Origin: Alphaproteobacteria bacterium
GTDB taxonomy: Bacteria > Pseudomonadota > Alphaproteobacteria > RS24
Assembly: GCA_029248825.1 (NCBI GenBank)
Contig: JAQWIP010000134.1
Coordinates: 1 to 16,499, forward strand
Direction: 5' to 3'
Length of the DNA stretch: 16,499 nucleotides
Part shown: in pieces, positions 7,979 to 14,602 of the stretch
How the letters are laid out: every line of letters begins with the position of its first letter
Numbering within the stretch: position 1 is the first letter of the stretch
Made by a program: the position numbers and the translations under genes
The notes under the pieces: generated by a model
Seen by the model: only the letters and a program-made list of their open reading frames with translations
Databases searched by the model: none
What the model was told of the DNA's origin: nothing

Positions 7979-7992
7979 CGTTTCAGGAAACG
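7979..7992. promoter_or_regulatory. 14-bp dyad overlapping the ribosome binding site of the Lrp-like gene
   Basis: CGTTTC-AG-GAAACG is a perfect inverted repeat ending 10 bp before the ATG at 8003. The only Shine-Dalgarno-like stretch (AGGAAA, 7985-7990) is inside it, so as RNA a 5-bp stem would place CAGG in the loop. A further GAAA at 7974-7977 pairs with the same TTTC. This could be an autoregulatory operator or translational control; both are inference. The rest of the 78-bp divergent spacer is AT-rich (TATTATTATTA at 7957-7967), with no hexamer pair I would call. Confidence 0.4.
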
Positions 7993-8002
7993 AAAAACTC
8001 TT

Positions 8003-8482
8003 ATGAAGAAGCCAAGATTAGACCAAATCGATTTGAACATCCTAGAGGTTTTACAGGCCAATGGGCGAATTACCAATGTCGAGCTGGCCAAACAAGTCGG
8101 CATTTCGGCGCCGCCTTGCCTGCGTCGGGTTCGGGCTTTGGAAGATGCGGGCTTCATCAAAGGTTATCGCGCGCGCGTCGATGCCAATATGCTGGGCTTG
8201 GGCGTCACGGTGTTTGCCATGGTCGGGCTGGAAAGTCAGGCGGAAGTCGATTTGCAACGTTTCGAAGCGCGCGTCAGCGAATGGCCAGAAGTTTTGGAAT
8301 GCCATATGCTGAACGGCGAAATTGATTTCATCTTAAAATGCGTCGCCACCGATTTGGAGAGCTTTCAAGACTTCCTCACGCAAAAGCTGACCTCGGCGCC
8401 CAATGTCGCCAATGTGCGCACCTCGCTGACCATCCGCCGCTCGAAGGGCGATGTCAGCCTGCCGCTTAGCCATATTAAGTAG
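8003..8482 (+). CDS. Lrp/AsnC-family transcriptional regulator
   Basis: The 159-residue protein has normal Lrp length. An N-terminal winged helix-turn-helix starts with LDQIDLNILEVLQANGRITN and continues through VELAKQVGISAPPCLRRVRAL and the wing DAGFIKGYRARV. A C-terminal RAM (ligand-binding, oligomerisation) domain follows, with EVLECHMLNGEIDFILKCVA and NVANVRTSLTIRR. Family members bind DNA as dimers or octamers and usually sense amino acids; the ligand here cannot be read from sequence. The ATG at 8003 begins MKKPRLDQID, the usual family start; longer frames upstream have no Lrp similarity and run antisense through the ELM1-like gene. It converges on greA with a 5-bp gap. Divergence from the ELM1-like gene and the dyad over its ribosome binding site suggest autoregulation. 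Confidence 0.92.
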   Translation: MKKPRLDQIDLNILEVLQANGRITNVELAKQVGISAPPCLRRVRALEDAGFIKGYRARVDANMLGLGVTVFAMVGLESQAEVDLQRFEARVSEWPEVLECHMLNGEIDFILKCVATDLESFQDFLTQKLTSAPNVANVRTSLTIRRSKGDVSLPLSHIK

Positions 8483-8487
8483 GTTGA

Positions 8488-8961
8488 TTAGATAAATTTA
8501 ACGCCCAAGACTTCGTAAGACTTGCCGCCGCCCGGGGTGTTCACTTCCACGCTATCGCCGACTTCTTTGCCGATGAGGGCGCGCGCGATGGGCGACGATA
8601 TGGAAATTTTGCCTTCTTCGACATTGGCTTCGAAATCGCCAACAATCTGATAGGTTTTTTCTTCTTCCGTGTCCTCATCGACCAGATGCACGGTACCGCC
8701 AAATTTCACCGTATTGCCGCTCATGGCGCTGACATCGATGACATCGGCGAGATTGATCATCTCTTCGAGTTCCATCAGACGGCCTTCATTATGGCTCTGC
8801 TGTTCTTTGGCGGCGTGATATTCGGCATTTTCAGACAAGTCGCCATGGGCGCGCGCTTCGGCAATCGCTTTGATGATGCGATGGCGCTCGGGGCCTTTGA
8901 GGCGTTTTAGCTCTAGGTCTAAGGCCTCATAGCCGCCAGCTGTCATTGGCACTTTATCCAT
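8488..8961 (-). CDS. greA: Transcription elongation factor GreA
   Basis: GreA (157 residues) enters the secondary channel of RNA polymerase and stimulates cleavage of backtracked transcripts. The N-terminal antiparallel coiled coil (about 1-75) carries the acidic tip DLSENAEYHAAKE with D41 and E44 at the expected positions. The C-terminal FKBP-like domain (about 80-157) includes ISISSPIARALIGKEVGD and ends YEVLGVKFI. The start has a good GGGAGAGAG Shine-Dalgarno sequence. It lies 107 bp downstream of carB on the same strand. That gap (8962-9068) holds an AT-rich stretch (AGTTAAGATTTTAAGATAC on the minus strand) that could be its own promoter and a GGCATTTGCC mini-dyad, but no convincing terminator. 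Confidence 0.96.
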   Translation of the reverse strand: MDKVPMTAGGYEALDLELKRLKGPERHRIIKAIAEARAHGDLSENAEYHAAKEQQSHNEGRLMELEEMINLADVIDVSAMSGNTVKFGGTVHLVDEDTEEEKTYQIVGDFEANVEEGKISISSPIARALIGKEVGDSVEVNTPGGGKSYEVLGVKFI

Positions 8962-9068
8962 AGTCTCTCTCCCGCGCCAATCGCAGATGGCGAAAGGCGG
9001 TTGTATCTTAAAATCTTAACTACCAAATTGTTTCACAAATTCTGGGCAAATGCCAAGTTTTTTGAAAG

Positions 9069-12000
9069 CTAATTTTTGGCCGCGCGTCGGGCGCCATAGT
9101 CTTGCAGACTGGTAACGCTCAAGTCATGGTCGCGCAAAGCGGCAATGGCGGCCACCGCCGCTTCGGCACCCGCCAAAGTGGTGTAATAGGGAATTTTCAT
9201 CTCCAAAGCGGTGCGTCGAATGGATTTACTATCGGCCAAAGACTGCTCGCCCTCGGTGGTGTTGACCACCAATTGCACGGCGTCATTTTTCATTGCATCG
9301 ACGATATGCGGGCGGCCTTCCATGACTTTGTTAATCGGCTCGACGACCACGCCATTATCGCTCAAAAAGCTGGCTGTGCCGCGTGTGGCAATCAGTTGGA
9401 AGCCCAATTCGGTCAGGCGTTTGGCGGGGGCAATGGCGCGCTGTTTGTCGTTTTCGCGCACCGAGAGGAACACCGTTCCGCCATCTGGCAAATGCGTGCT
9501 GCTGCCCAATTGGCTTTTCGCAAAAGCCGTCGCGAAATCCATATCCAGCCCCATAACTTCGCCGGTGGAGCGCATCTCTGGCCCCAAAACCGTATCGACG
9601 CCGGGGAAGCGCGCGAAAGGAAACACGCTCTCTTTCACCGCAATATGGTCATACTCCAGCGTGGTCAAATTGAACTCAGAAAGCTTGGCGCCCGCCATCA
9701 GGCGGACGGCGATATTGGCAATCGGCTGACCCAATACTTTGGCCACAAAGGGCACGGTGCGGCTGGCACGAGGGTTAACTTCAATGACGAAAATATCTTC
9801 GCCTTGCACGGCGAACTGCACGTTCATCAAGCCGACGACATTCAGCGCTTTGGCCATTTCGGTGGCTTGGCGTTCCAGCTCGGCGATAATCGGTTTGGCC
9901 AGACTATGCGGCGGCATCGAACACGCACTATCGCCCGAATGCACACCCGCTTCTTCGATATGTTCCAGAATGCCCGAGACAAAAACATCCGTGCCATCGC
10001 TCAACACATCGACATCCAATTCGGTCGCATCGCGCAAATAGCCGTCGATTAAAACCGGACTATCGCCAGAGACCACCACGGCTTCGCGCATATAGCGCTC
10101 GAGCTGGGTGTCATTGCTAACGATTTCCATAGCCCGTCCGCCCAACACATAAGACGGGCGAATGACGACGGGAAAGCCAATGTCGGCGGCAATCGAGCGC
10201 GCCTGTTCGGCCGAGCGGGCAATGCCGTTCGGGGGTTGGCGCAAGTTCAAACGCTCCAGTAAATCCTTAAAGCGGTCGCGGTCTTCGGCCAAATCGATGG
10301 CGTCGGGGTCCGTGCCTAAAATTGGGACTCCCGCTTTTTCGAGCGCTTGCGAGAGTTTCAACGGGGTCTGTCCACCAAATTGCACAATCACGCCGGCCAA
10401 AGTGCCAGCCTGCATTTCACAATGCAGCAATTCCAGCACATCTTCTTGGGTTAGCGGCTCAAAATACAATCGGTCGGAGGTATCATAATCGGTCGATACG
10501 GTTTCCGGATTGCAATTGACCATAATGCTTTCGATATCGGCATCTTCCAGCGCGAAAGCGGCATGGCAGCAGCAATAATCGAACTCAATGCCTTGGCCAA
10601 TACGGTTCGGGCCACCGCCCAGAATAACCGCTTTTTTGCGCCCACTTGGCAGGGCTTCGTTTTGCCCATCCAGCACGCAAGCCGGGTCATAGCTCGAATA
10701 AAGATAAGGCGTGCTGGCTCGAAATTCGGCCGCGCAGGTATCGATTTGGCGATAGTACGGCCGCACGCCCATATCGCGGCGTATTTGGCTCACGCTATTT
10801 TCGTCGCTATCGGTCAGCTCGCCAAGGCGGGCATCGGAAAAGCCCATGCCTTTGACCATCCGCATGGCCTCTTCATTGTCGGGCAAGCCGTGGGTGCTAA
10901 CTTTGGCTTCCATATCGATCAGCTCGCCTAACTGCTCCATCACCCAAGGGTCGAAATGGGCAAGGTCGCAAACCTCTTTTTGCGACATGCCTTGGCGCAG
11001 CGCATGGGCGGCGATGAGCAAGCGGTCGGGCGTCGGCGTGGTCAGGGCGGCGCGCATATCGGCGACACCTTGCTCGGTCGACATATCGGGGGCGCCTTCA
11101 GGCGCGTTTAATCCGGTCAAGCCTGTCTCCAAAGAGCGCAGCGCTTTTTGCAAACTCTCTTTAAAGTTGCGGCCAATGGCCATGGCTTCGCCAACCGATT
11201 TCATGGCGGTGGTGAGATACGGCTCGGCGCCTGGAAATTTTTCGAAAGCAAAGCGTGGAATTTTAGTGACCACATAATCAATGCTCGGCTCAAAGCTGGC
11301 AGGCGTGACGCCGGTGATGTCATTCATCAATTCATCGAGCGTATAGCCAACCGCCAATTTCGCCGCGATTTTAGCAATCGGGAAACCGGTGGCTTTCGAG
11401 GCCAAAGCCGAGGAGCGCGAAACCCGCGGGTTCATTTCGATGACCACCAAACGACCATCGGCTGGGTTCACAGCGAACTGCACGTTTGAGCCGCCTGTCT
11501 CGACGCCGACTTCGCGCAAGACCTCAATCGAGGCGTTGCGCATAATCTGATATTCACGGTCGGTCAGGGTCAGGGCAGGGGCAACGGTGATGCTGTCGCC
11601 TGTGTGAACGCCCATCGGGTCGATGTTTTCAATCGAGCAAATGATGATGCAATTGTCGGCGGTGTCACGCACCACTTCCATCTCATATTCTTTCCAGCCC
11701 AACACGCTTTCTTCGATTAGCACTTCGGTAACCGGCGAGGCATCCAAGCCGCCTTCGACGATTTGCAGAAACTCTTCTTTATTATAAGCAATGCCGCCGC
11801 CGGTGCCGCCCATGGTAAAGCTTGGGCGGATGATGGTCGGCAGGCCAACTTTTTCAAGGGCCGCCAGCGCCTCTTCCACCGTATGCGCCACATCGGAGCG
11901 CGGGCTTTCGAGGCCAATTTTATCCATCGCTTGGCGGAACAATTGCCGGTCTTCGGCTTTGTTAATGGCTTCCAAATCGGCGCCGATGAGTTGCGCGCCA

Positions 12001-12332
12001 AATTTTTCTATCGTGCCATCTTCCGATAAAGCAATGGCGGTGTTGAGCGCGGTCTGTCCGCCCATCGTGGGCAGCACGGCGTCGGGGCGCTCTTTCTCGA
12101 TAATCTTGGCGACCAGCTCGGGCGTAATCGGCTCGATGTAGGTGGCATCAGCCAGCTCGGGGTCGGTCATAATCGTGGCGGGGTTCGAGTTCACCAGAAT
12201 AACGCGGTAACCCTCTTCGCGCAGCGCCTTGCAGGCTTGCGTGCCAGAATAGTCAAACTCGCAAGCTTGGCCGATAACAATCGGGCCCGCGCCAATAATC
12301 AGAATGCTTTTTATGTCTGTACGTTTTGGCAT
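9069..12332 (-). CDS. carB: Carbamoyl phosphate synthetase, large subunit
   Basis: The 1087-residue synthetase subunit uses ammonia from CarA, bicarbonate and two ATP to make carbamoyl phosphate for pyrimidine and arginine synthesis. Two homologous ATP-grasp halves are present. The carboxyphosphate half has AGPIVIGQACEFDYSG (15-30), PTMGGQTALN (88-97) and IIRPSFTMGGTGGG (167-180). The carbamoyl phosphate half has ILGGGPNRIGQGIEFDYCC and VIRPSYVLGGRAM (about 715-730). The C-terminal allosteric MGS-like domain (about 960-1070) contains IATRGTASFL and VVNTTEG, the region that binds UMP or ornithine in the E. coli enzyme. Its ATG shares one base with the carA TAA (TAATG), and AGGAGA (12344-12339) lies 6 nt upstream inside carA, so translation is coupled. 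Confidence 0.98.
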   Translation of the reverse strand: MPKRTDIKSILIIGAGPIVIGQACEFDYSGTQACKALREEGYRVILVNSNPATIMTDPELADATYIEPITPELVAKIIEKERPDAVLPTMGGQTALNTAIALSEDGTIEKFGAQLIGADLEAINKAEDRQLFRQAMDKIGLESPRSDVAHTVEEALAALEKVGLPTIIRPSFTMGGTGGGIAYNKEEFLQIVEGGLDASPVTEVLIEESVLGWKEYEMEVVRDTADNCIIICSIENIDPMGVHTGDSITVAPALTLTDREYQIMRNASIEVLREVGVETGGSNVQFAVNPADGRLVVIEMNPRVSRSSALASKATGFPIAKIAAKLAVGYTLDELMNDITGVTPASFEPSIDYVVTKIPRFAFEKFPGAEPYLTTAMKSVGEAMAIGRNFKESLQKALRSLETGLTGLNAPEGAPDMSTEQGVADMRAALTTPTPDRLLIAAHALRQGMSQKEVCDLAHFDPWVMEQLGELIDMEAKVSTHGLPDNEEAMRMVKGMGFSDARLGELTDSDENSVSQIRRDMGVRPYYRQIDTCAAEFRASTPYLYSSYDPACVLDGQNEALPSGRKKAVILGGGPNRIGQGIEFDYCCCHAAFALEDADIESIMVNCNPETVSTDYDTSDRLYFEPLTQEDVLELLHCEMQAGTLAGVIVQFGGQTPLKLSQALEKAGVPILGTDPDAIDLAEDRDRFKDLLERLNLRQPPNGIARSAEQARSIAADIGFPVVIRPSYVLGGRAMEIVSNDTQLERYMREAVVVSGDSPVLIDGYLRDATELDVDVLSDGTDVFVSGILEHIEEAGVHSGDSACSMPPHSLAKPIIAELERQATEMAKALNVVGLMNVQFAVQGEDIFVIEVNPRASRTVPFVAKVLGQPIANIAVRLMAGAKLSEFNLTTLEYDHIAVKESVFPFARFPGVDTVLGPEMRSTGEVMGLDMDFATAFAKSQLGSSTHLPDGGTVFLSVRENDKQRAIAPAKRLTELGFQLIATRGTASFLSDNGVVVEPINKVMEGRPHIVDAMKNDAVQLVVNTTEGEQSLADSKSIRRTALEMKIPYYTTLAGAEAAVAAIAALRDHDLSVTSLQDYGARRAAKN

Positions 12333-13528
12333 TACGCGTCTCCTGCTGGGCTAGTCATGGAGGCCACAAAGCGGTCAAAAAGATAATGGCTGTCTTGCGG
12401 CCCGGGCGAGGCCTCGGGGTGATATTGCACCGAGAACACCGGCGCGCCTTTCAGCGCAATGCCACAATTGGTTTGGTCAAACAGACTGACGTGGGTTTCT
12501 TCGACGCCGTCTGGAAGGCTATCGCGGTCGACGGTAAAGCCGTGGTTCATCGAAGTGATTTCGACTTTGCCCGTGGTTAAATCTTTCACCGGATGATTGG
12601 CGCCATGATGGCCTTGTTTCATCTTTACGGTTTTGGCGCCGAGCGCGCGCGCCAGCATTTGGTGGCCTAAGCAAATGCCAAACACGGGTTTGCCGCTGGC
12701 GACGAGTTTTTCAATTTCCGCCACCGCATATTCACCCGTTGCGGCCGGGTCGCCGGGGCCATTGGACAAAAAGATGCCATCTGGGTTTTGCGCCAAAATC
12801 TCTTGCGCTGAGGCCGATGCGCTTACCACCGAGACGCGGCAGCCAGCTTGCGCCAAGCAGCGTAGAATGTTTTTCTTCACGCCATAATCCAGCGCCACAA
12901 CATGGGGCATGTCTTCGACTTTGGGGTCGTTTTCGCTGAAGCCTTGGTTCCATGCCCAACGCGTTTGGTTCCACGCATAGGCGGTTTTGCTGGTCACCTC
13001 GGCGGCCAAATCGGCGCCCTCCAGACCGGAAAATCCATCCAGCTCGGCTTGCAGCGCGGGGATATCAAACACCCCGTTCGGGTCATGCGCCAATATGGCA
13101 TTGAACATGCCATGGTCGCGAATATGTGCCGTAAGGGTGCGCGTGTCCAAGCCGCTTATGCCGATAAGGCCCTTGGCGATGAGCCAATCGTTCAAGTGCA
13201 TCGTGTTGCGATAATTAGACGGTTGGGTGATGGCCTCGCGGATAATCAACCCATTGGCCGCGCGCTCAACGTCTGGATTGGAGGTCTCGCCATCTTCGTC
13301 ATTGGTGCCGACATTGCCGATATGGGGAAAGGTAAAGGTCACGATTTGCTGATTGTAAGACGGGTCGGTAAGGATTTCCTGATAGCCCGTCATGGCCGTG
13401 TTGAAGCAAACCTCGCCGATTGTATGTCCCGTGGCGCCAAGCCCGTAGCCATAAAAGGCCTCGCCATTGGCGGTGAGCAGCAGGGCGGTTTTTTTGGCTG
13501 GCTGCCAAGTAGATGTGTCGGCACTCAT
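12332..13528 (-). CDS. carA: Carbamoyl phosphate synthetase, small (glutaminase) subunit
   Basis: The 398-residue subunit hydrolyses glutamine and channels ammonia to CarB. The N-terminal CPSase domain includes GYGLGATGHTIGEVCFNTAMTG blocks and SGLDTRTLTAHIRDHG; the C-terminal class I amidotransferase domain has NGPGDP (256-261), GICLGHQ with nucleophile C286, and QYHPEASPGP with H370 and E372. I chose the ATG at 13528 (MSADTSTWQ) because GGGGAG lies 7 nt upstream; in-frame ATGs at 13543 and 13594 would add 5 or 22 residues without family support or a Shine-Dalgarno sequence. The start overlaps the stop of a 49-codon leader ORF as ATGA, and the gene sits behind an intrinsic terminator, so expression probably depends on attenuation and translational coupling. 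Confidence 0.96.
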   Translation of the reverse strand: MSADTSTWQPAKKTALLLTANGEAFYGYGLGATGHTIGEVCFNTAMTGYQEILTDPSYNQQIVTFTFPHIGNVGTNDEDGETSNPDVERAANGLIIREAITQPSNYRNTMHLNDWLIAKGLIGISGLDTRTLTAHIRDHGMFNAILAHDPNGVFDIPALQAELDGFSGLEGADLAAEVTSKTAYAWNQTRWAWNQGFSENDPKVEDMPHVVALDYGVKKNILRCLAQAGCRVSVVSASASAQEILAQNPDGIFLSNGPGDPAATGEYAVAEIEKLVASGKPVFGICLGHQMLARALGAKTVKMKQGHHGANHPVKDLTTGKVEITSMNHGFTVDRDSLPDGVEETHVSLFDQTNCGIALKGAPVFSVQYHPEASPGPQDSHYLFDRFVASMTSPAGDA

Positions 13529-13674
13529 GTGAGGGCTCCCCATAGGTTGCTTGTTGAACGATTTGCCAGCCCGCGAAGCGGCGACAAAACGCAATTATTG
13601 AATTTGGAAAAACGCAAAAAAAAGGCCTCTGCCGCTGGTGCGACCGAGGCGTGAACGATGCTGAGAACCCTCAT
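13525..13674 (-). CDS. Leader ORF of the carAB transcript (49 codons)
   Basis: The frame starts ATG AGG GTT CTC and encodes 49 residues, beginning MRVLSIVHASVAPAAEAFFL and ending NLWGALT. It starts about 31 nt after the predicted transcription start, with AGGG (13683-13680) 5 nt before its ATG. Codons 9 to 20 read through the terminator hairpin and U tract (GCC...GAG GCC TTT TTT TTG). Its TGA (13527-13525) overlaps the carA ATG as ATGA. In layout this matches the E. coli pyrBI leader peptide pyrL, which likewise spans its terminator and has an Ala-Phe-Phe sequence at the U tract. I infer a regulatory leader peptide, not a functional protein. There is no cluster of Arg codons (only codons 2, 21, 34 and 39), which argues against classical arginine-codon attenuation. 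Confidence 0.55.
   Translation of the reverse strand: MRVLSIVHASVAPAAEAFFLRFSKFNNCVLSPLRGLANRSTSNLWGALT
13536..13541 (-). promoter_or_regulatory. Ribosome binding site that fixes the carA start
   Basis: On the minus strand GGGGAG is followed by 7 nt and then the ATG at 13528. It lies within the last codons of the leader ORF. Confidence 0.65.
13616..13650 (-). terminator. Intrinsic terminator in the carA leader (probable attenuator)
   Basis: On the minus strand GCCTC (13650-13646) pairs with GAGGC (13629-13625). After a G/A mismatch, GTCGC (13644-13640) pairs with GCGGC (13635-13631) with one G-U, around an ACCA loop. One C and then eight T (13623-13616) follow. This is a complete Rho-independent terminator located after the promoter and 88 nt before the carA start. 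GAGG at the leader ORF start (13672-13669) could pair with CCTC of the 5' arm as a weak antiterminator. Confidence 0.75.
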
Positions 13675-13712
13675 AAAAACCCTATTTTCTGCGTGAGCCA
13701 AATTGACGGGAA

Positions 13713-13739
13713 ACTATATAAAGGGGGGCTTCGCGTCAA
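13713..13739 (-). promoter_or_regulatory. Probable carAB promoter
   Basis: On the minus strand TTGACG (13739-13734) is followed after 15 bp by TATAGT (13718-13713), within TTTATATAGTTT. The -35 is a strong match; the spacer is short, so the true -10 may be offset. Transcription would begin near 13705, giving a leader of about 175 nt before carA that contains the leader ORF and terminator. A second TTGACA lies farther upstream (about 13807-13802, minus) without a good -10. Confidence 0.5.
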
Positions 13740-13927
13740 GCTATCTTATATCGATTCTTGTGGGCTAAAAATCGCATAGAAAACAATGGTTTAAACGGTT
13801 TTTGTCAACCCAAACGCCCTTGTCATAAGCGCCCGTGCGATTCCTCTGGGGGTCGGAAGCATATCGTCAATTGGCGATTCTGGCGCCGCGCGTGCAAGCT
13901 GATTTGAAGCCGTGCTTTTGAATCATT
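13740..13927. other. Intergenic stretch without a recognised gene
   Basis: This part of the carA/yqeY divergent region contains no open frame with a credible start, no tRNA-like fold and no repeat I can place. It holds an 8-bp palindrome, GTTTAAAC (around 13790-13797). It probably only separates the two divergent promoter regions. Confidence 0.5.
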
Positions 13928-13959
13928 CCTTTGTGTCATTGCCCCTTTGAGTCATTGCC
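13928..13959. repeat. Two tandem 16-bp repeats upstream of yqeY
   Basis: CCTTTGTGTCATTGCC (13928-13943) is followed directly by CCTTTGAGTCATTGCC (13944-13959), one mismatch. A degenerate TTTTGAATCATTCC precedes them (13916-13929). The second copy runs into the predicted -35 (TTGCCA, 13955-13960), so these could be activator or repressor sites. Confidence 0.75.
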
Positions 13960-13983
13960 AAAGTCCGTGCTTTGGCATATATC
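13955..13983 (+). promoter_or_regulatory. Probable yqeY promoter with a dyad filling its spacer
   Basis: TTGCCA (13955-13960), exactly 17 bp, then TATATC (13978-13983). A perfect 8-bp inverted repeat, TGCCAAAG (13956-13963) and CTTTGGCA (13970-13977), spaced by TCCGTG, occupies the -35 and spacer. A protein bound there would block the polymerase. Transcription would start near 13990, about 60 nt before the yqeY ATG. Confidence 0.5.
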
Positions 13984-14050
13984 AAGCTTTCGCTGACACA
14001 AAATCCGTTTTGGAGGGTCAGGGAACAAATGATTTTCAAGGAGTTTGACC

Positions 14051-14503
14051 ATGCAAGAGCGGTTCACAGAAGCGCTGAAGACAGCGGTTAAGGCCCAAGA
14101 CAAAATTCGTGTCCCGACGTTACGCCTCATTCTGGCGGCGATTAAAGACCGAGATATTGCCGCGCGCAGCGCCGATAATGGCGATGGCGTCAGCGATGGC
14201 CAGATTTTAGAAATTCTTGCCAAAATGGTAAAGCAACGCCAAGAGGCCGCCACCACTTATGAAGAGGCGGGGCGGTTAGAATTGGCCGAGCAAGAGCGCG
14301 CCGAGATACTCGTCATTGAAGATTTCCTGCCGGCGCAACTCAGCGACGAAGACGTTGCCAGCGCGGTGGATGCCGCCTGCGAGCAAGTCGGGGCGCAATC
14401 GCTCAAAGACATGGGCAAAGTCATGGGCGAATTGAAAGGCAAATATGCCGGACAAATGGACTTTGGCAAAGCTGGCGGATTGGTCAAACAACGCCTCAGC
14501 TAA
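14051..14503 (+). CDS. yqeY: GatB/YqeY domain protein
   Basis: This 150-residue all-helical protein matches the stand-alone YqeY family. Recognisable blocks are MQERFTEALKTAVKAQDK, VPTLRLILAAIKDRDIAAR, ILEILAKMVKQRQEAATTYEEAGR, EQERAEILVIEDFLPAQLS and KDMGKVMGELKGKYAGQMDFGK. The C-terminal helices resemble the tail of the GatB amidotransferase subunit; the role of the free-standing protein is not established. The ATG at 14051 has AAGGAG 7 nt upstream, so I prefer it over the TTG two codons earlier (14045). It precedes dnaG on the same strand, a pairing common in this class, with a 99-bp gap. Confidence 0.92.
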   Translation: MQERFTEALKTAVKAQDKIRVPTLRLILAAIKDRDIAARSADNGDGVSDGQILEILAKMVKQRQEAATTYEEAGRLELAEQERAEILVIEDFLPAQLSDEDVASAVDAACEQVGAQSLKDMGKVMGELKGKYAGQMDFGKAGGLVKQRLS

Positions 14504-14562
14504 TCGCAAGATTTGGTTTCATTCACAAGAAATATGCTGTTTGCGAGGCTTGCACGCATTAT

Positions 14563-14602
14563 CGCCATGGCGGCACAGCCAATAGTTGCGTAAAATAGGG
14601 TC
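14563..14602 (+). promoter_or_regulatory. yqeY-dnaG gap: palindrome and possible leaderless promoter for dnaG
   Basis: CGCCATGGCG (14563-14572) is a perfect 10-bp palindrome. TAAAAT (14591-14596) is a good -10 whose start point would fall at or within a base or two of the dnaG ATG at 14603; TGGCGG (14568-14573) at 17 bp is a poor -35. The only Shine-Dalgarno-like stretch, AGGG, is 2 nt from the ATG, too close to work well. Either dnaG is made from a leaderless transcript or it relies on readthrough from yqeY. Confidence 0.3.

Noticed and set aside
7553..8002. N-terminal extension of the Lrp-like protein to 309 residues
   Set aside because: The extension is antisense to the ELM1-like gene; Lrp proteins are about 150-160 residues and start near MKKPRLDQID.
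9102..10052. 316-codon antisense open frame within carB
   Set aside because: Mirror of conserved CarB codons, rich in His, Gly and Ala, with no recognisable domain.
12902..13654. 250-codon plus-strand frame opposite carA and its leader
   Set aside because: It overlaps the conserved carA gene in antisense, and no promoter, ribosome binding site or family match supports it.
13600..13680. Phe-codon (pheA-type) attenuator because the leader peptide has Phe-Phe at the U tract
   Set aside because: The Phe codons are the terminator U tract itself; classical attenuation needs the control codons before the hairpin, and carAB is not a phenylalanine gene.
13740..13927. Structured RNA or tRNA in the carA/yqeY gap
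   Set aside because: I found no cloverleaf, T-loop motif or long complementary arms in this stretch.
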